DNA of 64,000 bases from AC-69 sp963751665 (GCA_963751665.1 CAVVVF010000002.1:17600-81599); one strand, 5' to 3'. Shown: positions 51,117 to 59,753, counted from the first letter of the stretch. The notes: generated from the letters alone by a model not told the origin. Numbers and translations: made by a program.

Positions 51117-51343
51117 TCGAACGAGGCCTGAACGTCTTCGGGGAGCGGCGCGTCGAAATCCTCACCGACCCAAACGTCAGCGCGGGCGCTGCCCGGTGCG
51201 CGTTCGGGAACGTCGGGTTGGATCGGAACGAGCTTGGCGATCGGGTGCCCGGCCCGGGCGATCACGACCTCCTCCCCGAGTGCCACCCGCTCGAGGAGCT
51301 TCGAGAAGTGCGTCTTCGCGTCGTGGACGTTGACGGGTGTCAT
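51113..51343 (-). CDS. vapB: Phd/YefM-type antitoxin
   Basis: 76 residues. MTPVNVHDAKTHFSKLLERVALGEEVVIARAGHPIAKLVPI is the standard Phd/YefM DNA-binding fold; the C-terminal acidic tail (VWVGEDFDAPLPEDVQASFE) would wrap the PIN toxin. TATGCT (complement of 51353-51358) ends 9 bases before the ATG. Confidence 0.92.
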   Translation of the reverse strand: MTPVNVHDAKTHFSKLLERVALGEEVVIARAGHPIAKLVPIQPDVPERAPGSARADVWVGEDFDAPLPEDVQASFE

Positions 51344-51358
51344 AGCTCGGCCAGCATA

Positions 51359-51380
51359 GACTAAGTCCTGGACTAAGTCC
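51359..51380 (-). promoter_or_regulatory. vapBC operator
   Basis: Two copies of GACTAAGTCC (51359-51368, 51371-51380), each with a palindromic GACT-A-AGTC core, 12 bases apart. They fill the spacer and the -35 (TGGACT) of the vapB promoter exactly, so binding of the VapBC complex would block RNA polymerase. Confidence 0.6.
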
Positions 51381-51399
51381 ATGGGACGGAAGCCGCCGC

Positions 51400-51819
51400 C
51401 TACTCGAGGCTGACCGACCCGTCGTCGTGCAGCTTCCAAGCGGGGTTGTGCGCGATCTCCCACGGGTGGCCATCCTGATCGACGAACGCGCCCGAGTACC
51501 CGCCCCAGAAGGTCTCTCCCGCAGCGCGAGCGATCGTCGCTCCTGCCTTCCGCGCCTCCTCCATGATCGCGTCGACTTCCTCCGGCGAGTTCACGTTATG
51601 GGCGAGCGTGACGCCACCCCAGCCGCCGCCGTCCTGGACCCCACTGTCCTTCGCGAGCTTCTCCCTGTCCCAGAGCGCCACGATGAACCCTCCGGCCTGG
51701 AAAAAGACCACGTCATCGGCCGGCTGTGGACCGGCGCTCCAGCCGAGCGCCTCGTAGAACCGACGTGACCGATCGAGGTCGCTGACGCCGAGGGTGATGA
51801 GGCTGACCCGCTGATCCAT
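51400..51819 (-). CDS. VOC/glyoxalase family protein
   Basis: 139 residues. VSLITLGVSDLDRSRRFYEALGWSAG, VVFFQAGGFIVALWDREKLAKDSG, FWGGYSGAFVDQDGHPWEIAHNPAW: vicinal-oxygen-chelate fold with a possible metal site. Substrate unknown. TAGGCT (51829-51834, reverse) ends 9 bases before the ATG. It separates the VapBC module from the XRE module. Confidence 0.9.
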   Translation of the reverse strand: MDQRVSLITLGVSDLDRSRRFYEALGWSAGPQPADDVVFFQAGGFIVALWDREKLAKDSGVQDGGGWGGVTLAHNVNSPEEVDAIMEEARKAGATIARAAGETFWGGYSGAFVDQDGHPWEIAHNPAWKLHDDGSVSLE

Positions 51820-51872
51820 GCCGCGGAGAGCCTAGCTTCGCGGGCCGACCCTGCCTCGGGGACATCCAGGTA

Positions 51873-51892
51873 TATAGCACTTCTGCTATACT
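51873..51892 (+). promoter_or_regulatory. operator and -10 box of the XRE-nucleotidyltransferase module
   Basis: TATAGCA (51873-51879) and TGCTATA (51884-51890) form a perfect 7-bp dyad with a CTTC spacer; the right arm overlaps the -10 box TATACT (51887-51892), which ends 7 bases before the XRE ATG. Clear autoregulatory layout. Confidence 0.62.
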
Positions 51893-51899
51893 CCATTCC

Positions 51900-52223
51900 A
51901 TGAGTGGAGGGACGCTGGTGCGAGAGGCGCGACGGAGGGCCGGTCTGACCCAGGCTGATCTCGCCCGCCGGGTCGGAACGACCCAGTCCGCCATCGCTCG
52001 CCTCGAGCGGGGCCGGACCGAGCCCTCGGCCGAGCGGATCGGCCAGCTGGTCGGCGCGTGCGGGCTGGAGCTGCAGGTCCGTCTGGCGCCGCTCGACGAC
52101 TCGGACTGGTCGGTGGCTCAGTCGAACCTGGCCCTCGACGTGGACTCGCGGGTCCGCCAGCACCAGGCGGCGCTCCGCTTCACGAGGGCCGGCCGCACGG
52201 CCGTAGCGAGCCGCCGTGGCTGA
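51900..52223 (+). CDS. XRE-family antitoxin-like regulator
   Basis: 107 residues. LVREARRRAGLTQADLARRVGTTQSAIARLERGRTEPSAERIGQLVGACGLEL is a complete Cro/CI helix-turn-helix; the C-terminal 50 residues (LDDSDWSVAQSNLALDVDSRVRQHQAALRFTRAGRTA) are helical. Start set by the adjacent -10 box. Overlaps the nucleotidyltransferase gene by 8 bases. Confidence 0.9.
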   Translation: MSGGTLVREARRRAGLTQADLARRVGTTQSAIARLERGRTEPSAERIGQLVGACGLELQVRLAPLDDSDWSVAQSNLALDVDSRVRQHQAALRFTRAGRTAVASRRG

Positions 52224-52727
52224 GCCGGAGCTCGCCCCGGACCGGATCCTGTCGGTACTCCGGGAGCACGGCGTGCGCTACGTGCTGGTGGGCGGCTTCG
52301 CCACCGTGATCTATGGCTCTCCGTACCTCACGACCGATGTCGACGTCGTGCCGGAGTGGTCAGAGAGAACCTGGAGCGTCTGTCGACCGCGCTGGAGGCG
52401 ATGCACGCCCGGGTGTGGACCGCGAGCCAGCCCGCAGGCCTTCCCTTCAACCACGATGCAGCCTCGCTGGGCGGCGCCGACATGTGGAACCTAGTCACCG
52501 ACCACGGCCGGCTGGACGTGACGTTCGTGCCAAGTGGCACGACCGGCTACGAGGACCTCGCCCGGGACGCCGTGCACCTTCGGATCCTTGGTGTCGACGT
52601 CGACGTGGCGTCCCTGGCCGACGTGATCAGGTCGAAGGAGGCCGCGGGCCGGGAGAAGGATCGGGTGGTGCTCCCCGTGCTTCGTCGCATCCTCGACGAG
52701 GGCCAGTCAGACCACCCCACGCGCTGA
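52216..52727 (+). CDS. nucleotidyltransferase-fold protein paired with XRE (one frameshift)
   Basis: About 170 residues. RILSVLREHGVRYVLVGGFATVIYGSPYLTTDVDVVPEW carries the NTase signature GGxA...GS...TxDxD; after a frame change near 52355: RENLERLSTALEAMHARVW, WNLVTDHGRLDVTFVPSG and SLADVIRSKEAAGREKD. It resembles MNT/AbiEii-related proteins. With XRE upstream it forms a candidate toxin-antitoxin or defence pair; which partner is toxic is unknown. Confidence 0.8.
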
Positions 52728-52750
52728 TCGACGAGGTCTGGAAACGCGAA

Positions 52751-52772
52751 GGACCCGGCGGATGCCGGGCCC
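52751..52772. terminator. bidirectional hairpin between the nucleotidyltransferase and cspA genes
   Basis: CCCGGC / GCCGGG stem (52754-52759 with 52764-52769), GGAT loop, plus two outer G-C pairs flanking an A/C mismatch. It lies midway between convergent stops, with no long T-tract. Confidence 0.55.
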
Positions 52773-52791
52773 TCGCGGTCGTCCGAGAACG

Positions 52792-52995
52792 TTAGACCGG
52801 GCGAACGTTCGCGGCCTGGGGGCCCTTCTGCCCCTGGCTCACGTCGTACTCGACCCGCTGGCTCTCATCCAGGTTCCGGTAGCCGTCGCCGCTGATCGCG
52901 CTGAAATGCACGAATACGTCGGCGGTACCGTCCTCGGGAGTGATGAAGCCGAAGCCCTTCTCGGAGCTGAACCACTTCACGGTTCCAGTTGCCAC
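52792..52995 (-). CDS. cspA: cold-shock protein
   Basis: 67 residues: MATGTVKWFSSEKGFGFITPEDGTADVFVHFSAISGDGYRNLDESQRVEYDV, with RNP1 (KGFGFI) and RNP2 (VFVHF). Single-strand nucleic-acid chaperone. GTG start after AAGGAGGGATC. The 245 bases to the next start (52996-53244) presumably hold the csp promoter and 5' leader; nothing else is recognised there. Confidence 0.96.
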   Translation of the reverse strand: MATGTVKWFSSEKGFGFITPEDGTADVFVHFSAISGDGYRNLDESQRVEYDVSQGQKGPQAANVRPV

Positions 52996-53244
52996 GTGCG
53001 ATCCCTCCTTCCTTTCGCCGTTCCGGCCTAAGTGCTGCCGTGCAGGCGCCGGCCGTAGCAGCCGGGGGTGAGGGAACTGCTCGTAGCGTCAACCGCGATT
53101 GGTGCCCTCAGGTACAACGGTACCAGGTCGGGACCGTGCCGAATCGTGGGAGCGCGCCGTCGAGGCCACTTGCTCGGGTCGGTCAGGGGGTGCCATCCTC
53201 GGCCTGGAGGGCGCACGAGAACGATCGCAACGCGTGCGAATCGC

Positions 53245-54657
53245 GTGGGACGCTTGGCGCCGTGGGTGCTGGCCGGGCTGATCACGGCGTGCACCGGGGG
53301 AGGCCCCGAGCGTCCTTCCGTATCCGAGCCGGTCACGCCCAGGAAGTTCCCCGGGTCGCTCACCCTGGTGGCTCACGAACCGCTCTTCGATCGGGGGATG
53401 AACGCAGCCCTCGCTGTGTGGAACGACTTCGCCTACGTCGGTAGCCGCACGGATGGCTCGAAGGGACACCCACACGCCGGAGTGCTCGTGGTGAACATCC
53501 AGGACCCCGCTCACCCAGAGGTCGTCGGGGAGATCGGCAGGCCGGACGAGGGCAACCCCAGCGAGACCTCGCGTGAGCTGAGGGTCTGGCCCAGCGAGCG
53601 ATTGCTCCTCGTGCTCAACCTCAGATGCGATCCGCTCATCCACGACTGCCGCGGCTCCCCGGTGGAGCCCACCGTTCGCTTCTACGACATCGCAGGGAAG
53701 CGAGCCGCGAAGCCCGTGCTCGTGTCCACGTATCACCCCCTGCGGACACCGCACGAGTTCTTCCTGTGGCAGGACCCGAACGACCCCAGCCGGGCGCTGC
53801 TCTTCATGTCGACGCCGGGCTATTTCGGCGGGAGCCTTCTCGTGACCGACATCTCGACCGCCCGGGAGGGGGTGTTCCGCGAGGTGGCCTCATGGTCGAC
53901 ATCGTTTCCGGATCCGGGACCCAACGACGACCTCCATTCTGTGTCGGTGTCGCCCGACGGGATGCGGGCGTACCTCGCCTTCCTCACCGCGGGGTTCTTC
54001 GTGCTGGATACGTCTGAGGTGGCGAGGGGACTTCCGGCGCCTGCCATCCGTTTGGTCACGCCATTGACGAAGCGGGCCCAATGGCCGGGCCTGGGAGCGC
54101 ACAGCGCGGTGAAGGTCCCCGGTCGCGACCTGGTGCTCACCACCGACGAGGTCTACGGGGGGATCGGGCCGGACGAGGGGTGCCCATGGGGCTGGGTTCA
54201 CCTGATCGATGTGACCGACGAGTCGAGTCCCCAGGTCGTCTCGGAGTACAAGGTCCTGCCGTACAACGACCAGACGTATTGCGACCAGGTGAGCGCGGAG
54301 CGGGACGTCGGGTCGAGCTTCTCCTCCCATAACCCCACGGTCACCGAGCACCTGGCGCTCGTCACGTGGCACAGCGCCGGGCTCCAGGTCGTGTCCACCG
54401 AGGATCCCGATCGACCGACGCAGGTGGCCGAGTTCGTACCGGAGCCGTTGGAAGCCGTGGCCACGGAGGACCCCATCCTGAGCTCGGGCCCCGACCAGGT
54501 CGTCATGTGGAGCTACCCCATCATCGAGGACGGCCTGATCTACGTCGTGGACATCAGGAACGGGCTCTACGTCCTCGAGTACCACGGTCCCTACGAGCGG
54601 GAGGTAGCGTCGATAGGGTTCCTGGAGGGCAATTCCAACCTGGGCGACGGGTCCTAG
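53245..54657 (+). CDS. LVIVD-type beta-propeller lipoprotein
   Basis: About 470 residues. Signal peptide with lipobox (VGRLAPWVLAGLITAC) then repeated units of the form VWNDFAYVGSRTDG..VLVVNIQDPAHPEVVGEIG, SLLVTDISTAREG, FFVLDTSEVARG, VHLIDVTDESSPQVVSEYK and IYVVDIRNGLYVLEY, the LVIVD repeat pattern that builds a propeller outside the membrane. GTG start chosen to give the signal peptide. Ligand unknown. Confidence 0.82.
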   Translation: MGRLAPWVLAGLITACTGGGPERPSVSEPVTPRKFPGSLTLVAHEPLFDRGMNAALAVWNDFAYVGSRTDGSKGHPHAGVLVVNIQDPAHPEVVGEIGRPDEGNPSETSRELRVWPSERLLLVLNLRCDPLIHDCRGSPVEPTVRFYDIAGKRAAKPVLVSTYHPLRTPHEFFLWQDPNDPSRALLFMSTPGYFGGSLLVTDISTAREGVFREVASWSTSFPDPGPNDDLHSVSVSPDGMRAYLAFLTAGFFVLDTSEVARGLPAPAIRLVTPLTKRAQWPGLGAHSAVKVPGRDLVLTTDEVYGGIGPDEGCPWGWVHLIDVTDESSPQVVSEYKVLPYNDQTYCDQVSAERDVGSSFSSHNPTVTEHLALVTWHSAGLQVVSTEDPDRPTQVAEFVPEPLEAVATEDPILSSGPDQVVMWSYPIIEDGLIYVVDIRNGLYVLEYHGPYEREVASIGFLEGNSNLGDGS

Positions 54658-54663
54658 CCGCTC

Positions 54664-55575
54664 TCAGATGCCGGCCTGGCCGGACTTCAGCGCCGCCGCC
54701 AGACGGCGCAGCGCGCCGCCGAGCCCGTATCGCTCCGCCAGCGAGACGACGGCCGCGTCCGGTTCTCGTCGTGGGCGCGTGAGGTCCACCTCCGGTATGG
54801 GCAGGTCCGTAGGGATGGTGACGACCTTGAGGGCGCGCTCGACGTAGTCGAGGTCGCGGCGAACCTTGCTGAGGGCTATCCCCTGATCGGATCCCCGGGC
54901 TGCCTCGAGGATGCCGTCGAGGCTCCCGTACCGCGCCAACAGGGCAGCCGCGAGCTTCTCGCCGACGCCGCGCACCCCCGGCAGGCCGTCGGAGGGATCG
55001 CCGCGCAACAGGGCGAAATCGCGATAGGCCCGGCCGGGGATCTGATACTTGGTCTCGATGTACGTCTCGTCGACGACGTCCAACTGGGAGACCCCTCGCC
55101 GTGGATACAACACGACGATGTCCGGATCGCGCACGAGCTGAAAGAGGTCGCGGTCGCCGGAGACGATGGCAACCCTGCCCGGAGCGCGCTCGGCGAGCGT
55201 GCCGATGACGTCTTCCGCCTCGTAGCCAGGATGCCCGACGACCGGTATCCCGCATCCGGCGAGGATCTCGAAGATGACCGGGGTCTGGGGAGCCAGCAGG
55301 TCCTCGGCCTGTTCCTGCGCGCTCCCCGGCTCGGCCCGGTGCGTCTTGTATGTGTCGATGAGCTCGACCCGCCACTCCGGTCGCCAATCGTCATCAGCCG
55401 CACAACAGATGAAATCGGGGTCGTGTTGGGCAACCAAGCTCTCGAGCATCCCCAGAAACCCGTAGGCCGCGTTGACCAGGGTCCCGTCGGGTGCTCTGAC
55501 CGTGTCGGGGACGGAGAAGAGAGCCCGATAGATCAGGCTCGCGGAATCGACGAGGAGCGTGAGGCCGGTCTGCAC
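54664..55575 (-). CDS. 5'-3' exonuclease (FEN/PolA N-terminal type)
   Basis: 303 residues, intact. Metal-binding acidic motifs: TLLVDSASLIYRALF, CCAADDDWRPEWR, GYEAEDVIGTLAE, AIVSGDRDLFQLV, and the helix-hairpin GDPSDGLPGVRGVGEKLAAALL. A stand-alone flap endonuclease/exonuclease IX type. GATAAT (complement of 55582-55587) ends 6 bases before the GTG: leaderless. Confidence 0.93.
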   Translation of the reverse strand: MQTGLTLLVDSASLIYRALFSVPDTVRAPDGTLVNAAYGFLGMLESLVAQHDPDFICCAADDDWRPEWRVELIDTYKTHRAEPGSAQEQAEDLLAPQTPVIFEILAGCGIPVVGHPGYEAEDVIGTLAERAPGRVAIVSGDRDLFQLVRDPDIVVLYPRRGVSQLDVVDETYIETKYQIPGRAYRDFALLRGDPSDGLPGVRGVGEKLAAALLARYGSLDGILEAARGSDQGIALSKVRRDLDYVERALKVVTIPTDLPIPEVDLTRPRREPDAAVVSLAERYGLGGALRRLAAALKSGQAGI

Positions 55576-55700
55576 AGCCCAATTATCCTGCTCCGATGTG
55601 GCCTGAGACCACGCCTCCGGCCAGGCCGACAGATCAGACCCAAATGGTGCCGAGATGAATGGAGAAGGTTGAAGGGAAGGTTCGGTAACCGCTGAGGGCG

Positions 55701-56555
55701 CTAGGTACCGCCGAGATACGCATACAGATGGTACGGCCCGCTTAGTCCTTTGAGCTCATGGGAACCGCGGTCCTCGAACGCCAGGCCAGTAGGCGCTGTC
55801 AACGCTCGGGTGATCTCCGAGACCAGGATCTCGTCGGGGCTTGCAGCGGCCATCACGCGAGCAGCCTCGTGCACCGCGAGGCCACGGATATCGCTGCCCG
55901 AGGACTCGACCTCGCCGGCGTGGATCCCGGCACGGATCTGAAGGCCCTGCCGGTTGGCCGCAGCTCTGATCGCTGCCGCGCATCGCAGAGCAGTGGCGGG
56001 ACCTTCGAAGACTGCGAGTACCCCGTCGCCGGTGGACTTCACTTCCCGACCGTGAGTGCGCTCCAGCTCTGCTCTGACGTCCTGCTCGTGGTGGGCGAGT
56101 AACTCTGTCCACATGGTATCGCCGAGCTCGGAGGCCTTCGAAGTGGATTCCACGATGTCGGTGAACAGGATCGTCGCGAGGAACCTCTCGGGGAGTAGGG
56201 CCTTGGAAGCGAAGAACCGCCTCAGGCCGGCCCAATTCAGCGTGACGCAAGGCTCGTCCCCGACGGTCCAGCTGTCGTGTCCGGCCGGGACGTCGAAGAC
56301 GTCGCCGGGGCGGAACTCGAGGGTCCTGCCATCCTTCATCACCACGCCCCAACGCCCCGACATGGTGAGACCGACATGGTTCGCCTCGCACCACTCGCCA
56401 CCGACGACGGGCTTCGTGTCCTTGGACCAGCGCCACCCAGGGGCGACTACCTCGCGACCCACCACGAACCCACCAACCTCGACGACCTCCTCCAGGAGGC
56501 CAGGGAGCTCCACGATCTCGTCCGGCTCGTCGAAGTTCTTGGCTGACAACTCCAC
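55701..56555 (-). CDS. cupin-class III nucleotidyl cyclase fusion
   Basis: 284 residues. An N-terminal cupin-like barrel (residues about 25-110: HVGLTMSGRWGVVMKDGRTLEFRPGDVFDVPAGHDSWTVGD) is fused to a class III cyclase domain (about 124-284): LATILFTDIVESTSKASELGD (metal Asp133), KSTGDGVLAVFEGP (Asp177), IRAGIHAGEVE and GLAVHEAARVMAAA, where His replaces the usual transition-state Asn while Arg233 is kept. No membrane segment. The cupin may sense a small ligand and set cAMP/cGMP output. Confidence 0.85.
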   Translation of the reverse strand: MELSAKNFDEPDEIVELPGLLEEVVEVGGFVVGREVVAPGWRWSKDTKPVVGGEWCEANHVGLTMSGRWGVVMKDGRTLEFRPGDVFDVPAGHDSWTVGDEPCVTLNWAGLRRFFASKALLPERFLATILFTDIVESTSKASELGDTMWTELLAHHEQDVRAELERTHGREVKSTGDGVLAVFEGPATALRCAAAIRAAANRQGLQIRAGIHAGEVESSGSDIRGLAVHEAARVMAAASPDEILVSEITRALTAPTGLAFEDRGSHELKGLSGPYHLYAYLGGT

Positions 56556-56672
56556 GCCGCCATCATCGACGGCGTCTCAACAGCTCGGGCGGGCAAAAAA
56601 ACTGAGTCAAAGGGGTGGAGATGACCCAGCTTGCTGATGGCCTCCGCCCGCCAGCGGTATCGTCACGGAGGC

Positions 56673-57158
56673 ATGTCGGAGGATCGCTCGTACGTCGATC
56701 AGAACACGCGAGAGCGCGAGCGCCTTCGCGCCCTGGTCGAACGCTTGGACGAGGACGAGCTCCGCACTCCGGTGAACGAGCACTGGACGGTCGCCGCCGT
56801 GCTCGGCCACATCGCGTTCTGGGATGCCCGGGTGCTGGCGCTCGCCGACAAGCTGGAGCGTGGCGTACCGTTCTCGCCCTCCGACGCCGAGCCGGAGGAC
56901 GTGGACTGGATCAACGACGCCACGCGCCCACTGATCCACGCGATCCCGCCGCTCGAGGCCGCTCGGCTGGCGTTCCGCATCGCCGAGGAGACCGACGCCC
57001 GAGTGGCGAGCCTGCCGGTCGACCGCCTCTGGCCGCGCGACCCGGGCAGCCCGCTCTACCCTCTGCGCGCATCGCACCGGGGCGAGCACCTCGACGACGT
57101 CGAGGCGGCGGTCCGAGCCCGCCCTGGACCGAAGGGCGGCGACGCGACACCGCGGTAA
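56673..57158 (+). CDS. DinB/maleylpyruvate-isomerase-like protein
   Basis: 161 residues. Helical-bundle DinB_2-type: YVDQNTRERERLRALVERLDEDELRTPVNEHWTVAAVLGHIAFWDARVLALADKLE, with metal-ligand-type histidines in LGHIAFWD and ASHRGEHLDDVEAAV. Actinobacterial relatives use mycothiol or bacillithiol; that is a family inference. CGGAGGC precedes the ATG. Confidence 0.85.
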   Translation: MSEDRSYVDQNTRERERLRALVERLDEDELRTPVNEHWTVAAVLGHIAFWDARVLALADKLERGVPFSPSDAEPEDVDWINDATRPLIHAIPPLEAARLAFRIAEETDARVASLPVDRLWPRDPGSPLYPLRASHRGEHLDDVEAAVRARPGPKGGDATPR

Positions 57159-57206
57159 CCCGAATGCTCGGATGCCCCAGGGCTGACGAATGTTCCTAGA
57201 AACGAC

Positions 57207-58178
57207 TCACACGGTGATGACGACCTTTCCGCGGGCGTGTCCCTCTTCCAGATACCGGATGGCCTCGGGGACCTCGCTCAGCGGGTACGTCCTGTCGATG
57301 ACCGGCGTGACCTTGCCGGCCTCGATGAGCTCCTTGAGCACGACCAGGTCCTCGCCGTTCTGCCTTCGCGATGAACGGGCCCAGCTTCTGGCTCACGAAC
57401 GGTGACAGCAGGAGCGCCCGGAGCTGGCGATCGATGCCTCCGAACCACCGTCCGCCCCCTTCGCCGCCGACGATGACGAGGGTCCCTCGGGGGGCGAGGG
57501 CGCGCCGGAGGTGTGACACGGAACGGTTCCCCGCGATGTCGAGGATGAGGTCGTAGCGTTGCCCCGTCTCCGCGAAGTCGTCGCGCGTGTAGTCGATGAC
57601 GTCGTCCGCGCCGATCGAGCGGACCAGGTCCACCTTCGTCGTGCTGCACACGCCGGTGACGTGGGCTCCGAACGCCTTGGCGATCTGCACGGCGAACGTC
57701 CCCACGCCTCCCGCCGCGCCGATGATCAGGACCTTCTGCCCCGGCTGAACCTTCCCCACGTCGCGCAGAGCCTGGAGCGCGGTGGAGCCGGAGGTGGGAA
57801 CGGCCGCCGCCTGCTCGAAGGTGAGGTTCGCCGGCTTGGGCGCGAGCTTGTCCGTCTCGAGCGGTCGCGTACTCGGCGAAGGAGCCGTCGCAGGTGCCGA
57901 AGACCTCATCGCCCGGCTGGAACCGCGTCACATCCTTGCCGACCGCCTCGACGCGACCTGCGACATCCTGGCCCCGAACGCGGTCCTTGGGCCCGCGGAG
58001 CCCGGAGCGCCATGCGGATCAGGTACGGCAGGCCCGTCATGATGTGCCAGTCCCCGATGAATACGCTCGCCGCGTGAACGCGGAGCAGCACGTCGCCGCT
58101 GCCGACCACCGGCTCCTCGATGTCCTCGAGTTCCAGGACATCTGCTGTGCCGTACCTGTCTTGGACGATCGCCTTCAT
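57207..58178 (-). CDS. NAD(P)-dependent zinc-type alcohol dehydrogenase/quinone oxidoreductase (frameshifted)
   Basis: Medium-chain dehydrogenase, about 324 residues. MKAIVQDRYGTADVLELEDIEEPVVGSGDVLLRVHAASVFIGDWHIMTG; NLTFEQAAAVPTSGSTALQALRDVG; the Rossmann loop VLIIGAAGGVGTFAVQIAKAFGA; YDLILDIAGNRSVSHLRRALAPRGTLVIVGGEGGG; ends with HARGKVVITV-like residues. The catalytic zinc ligands are absent, so quinone-oxidoreductase type. Frame changes near 58010, 57870 and 57365. AGGAGG before the ATG. Confidence 0.9.
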
Positions 58179-58322
58179 CGGATCCTCCTGAGCCGGGTCG
58201 CGGGTTCGGTGGAAGCACCCGTCTACTCGCAGCATGACACAGCGACGGAGAGTGCCCAGTTGGTCGACCCAAGGTACGCAGCCGATTGGCGTCGGTCCGA
58301 ACCAGCGTGCAACAATCCTTCG

Positions 58323-58764
58323 GTGCGGAAGGTGTACCGCCACACCGGCCTGAAGCGCTTCGGGAACGGCCTGATGACCCGCATGGTTGGCCGCGGAAAG
58401 GGACCGAAGGAGATGCGCCTCGTCACGGTGCGCGGCCGGAAGAGCGGCAAGGAGTACTCGACGCCCATCCTGGTGCTCGAACAACCGGGTGGGCGGTACT
58501 GGGTTTCGTCCTTCGGCGAAACGAACACGATCAGGAACGCCCGGATGGCGGGTCACATCCTCCTCAGCCGAGGCGACTCACGGGAGGAGGTGCGCCTCGT
58601 CGAGCTCCCGGTCGAGGACCGCCCACCGCTGCTGCGCGCCTATCTGGATCTCAACAGGAGGCGCATGGTGCAGGCGTATTTCGATGCCACCCGCGAGTCG
58701 TCGGACGCGGAGCTTCCGTGCCGATGCGCCGGAACACACAGTCTTCAGGCTCGAACGCGTCTGA
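58323..58764 (+). CDS. F420-dependent nitroreductase-family (Ddn-like) protein (one frameshift)
   Basis: About 147 residues. KGPKEMRLVTVRGRKSGKEYSTPILVLEQPGGRYWVSSFGETNTIRNARMAGHILLSRG is the Ddn/FGD2-like split barrel that binds deazaflavin F420. The end reads FRADAPEHTVFRLERV after a frame change near 58725. GTG start. Natural activity in mycobacteria is quinone reduction; here inferred only. Confidence 0.88.
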
Positions 58765-58810
58765 AGTCGATCCGTTCTGGAGTGGAACCTGCGTGAGTCC
58801 CGCGCGCTGG

Positions 58811-59695
58811 TCAACCGCGGGCGCGTAGCTCGGGAATGAGCTCACGGGCCACCCGCTCGAAGACGTCGTCTTCATGGGTGGCCTGCGGACGCCAGTGACG
58901 GGGCCAGTACAGGACGAACTCGTCGACCCCCACATCGCGGAAACGCTGGACCATGTCGGTGAAATACGCCGTGGACTCCCACGGGGTAAGCGGCGGGAAG
59001 CAGACGAGCGACCGCCGGATCGAACGCGGATCCCTGCCGATCTGGGCGCAAAGCTGGGTAAGCTCCCTGCTCCGTCTCGCCGTCACGGCGAGGAACTGAT
59101 CCTCGGTCTGGATGCCGTACCCGCCCCAGGAGCTCCATACGTCTGCGCTCTCGGCCGCGATGCGCAGCATCTTCGGACCGTGAGCGGCGATCGCGATGGG
59201 CGGTCTGGGGTCCTGGATGGCTCTCGGCAGCATCTCGGCTTCGCTGCAGTTGAAGAATCGTCCCTGGAAGGTGGTGACCGCGTTGGCGAAGAGCTGCGTC
59301 GTCAGCTGAACGAACTCGCGGAACCTCTCGACGCCTTCCGCCGGGGCCCAAGAGGCGCCCACCGCCGCCGCCCCGGCCGAGGGGTCTCCCACGCCGAGTG
59401 CCACCTCGAGCCGGCCGCCCGAGAGGTGATCCACGGTGATCGCTGCCTTCACCAGCGTCACAGGATGCCGGAAGTACTGCGAGGTGACCAGGGTCCCGAC
59501 GCGGATCGTGGAGGTCGCGAGGGCCATGGCTGTGAGGGTCGAAGGCCCATCGAGGATCGGCGTGCGCGGATGATCCGGCTCGACGACCGTATCGCAGTTC
59601 CACATCACGTCGAACCCGAGTTCCTCGGCGCGCCGCCAGCGGTCGCGAAGGTCATCGAACGGTACGGACTGGTACTGATAGGCACAGAAGCGCAA
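58811..59695 (-). CDS. LLM-class F420-dependent oxidoreductase
   Basis: 294 residues, intact. RFCAYQYQSVPFDDLRDRWRRAEELGFDVMWNCD, TLVTSQYFRHPVTLVKAAITVDHLSGGRLEVALGVGDPS, PPIAIAAHGPKMLRIAAESADVWSSWGG: luciferase-like barrel. The start is a TTG at 59693-59695 because TAGGTT (complement of 59703-59708) ends 7 bases upstream, giving an MRFC... N-terminus like the first gene of the window; a TTG at 59704 is the alternative but would lie inside the -10. Confidence 0.87.
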   Translation of the reverse strand: MRFCAYQYQSVPFDDLRDRWRRAEELGFDVMWNCDTVVEPDHPRTPILDGPSTLTAMALATSTIRVGTLVTSQYFRHPVTLVKAAITVDHLSGGRLEVALGVGDPSAGAAAVGASWAPAEGVERFREFVQLTTQLFANAVTTFQGRFFNCSEAEMLPRAIQDPRPPIAIAAHGPKMLRIAAESADVWSSWGGYGIQTEDQFLAVTARRSRELTQLCAQIGRDPRSIRRSLVCFPPLTPWESTAYFTDMVQRFRDVGVDEFVLYWPRHWRPQATHEDDVFERVARELIPELRARG

Positions 59696-59753
59696 TGGCG
59701 GCAACCTAACCCCCTTCGTTCCGGCGGACCTTCGCGCGAGCGACCATCGGTAG

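Noticed and set aside
49339..52727. The toxin-antitoxin cluster as part of an integrated element.
   Set aside because: No integrase, transposase, tRNA target or flanking direct repeats were seen, and the flanking genes are ordinary chromosomal types.
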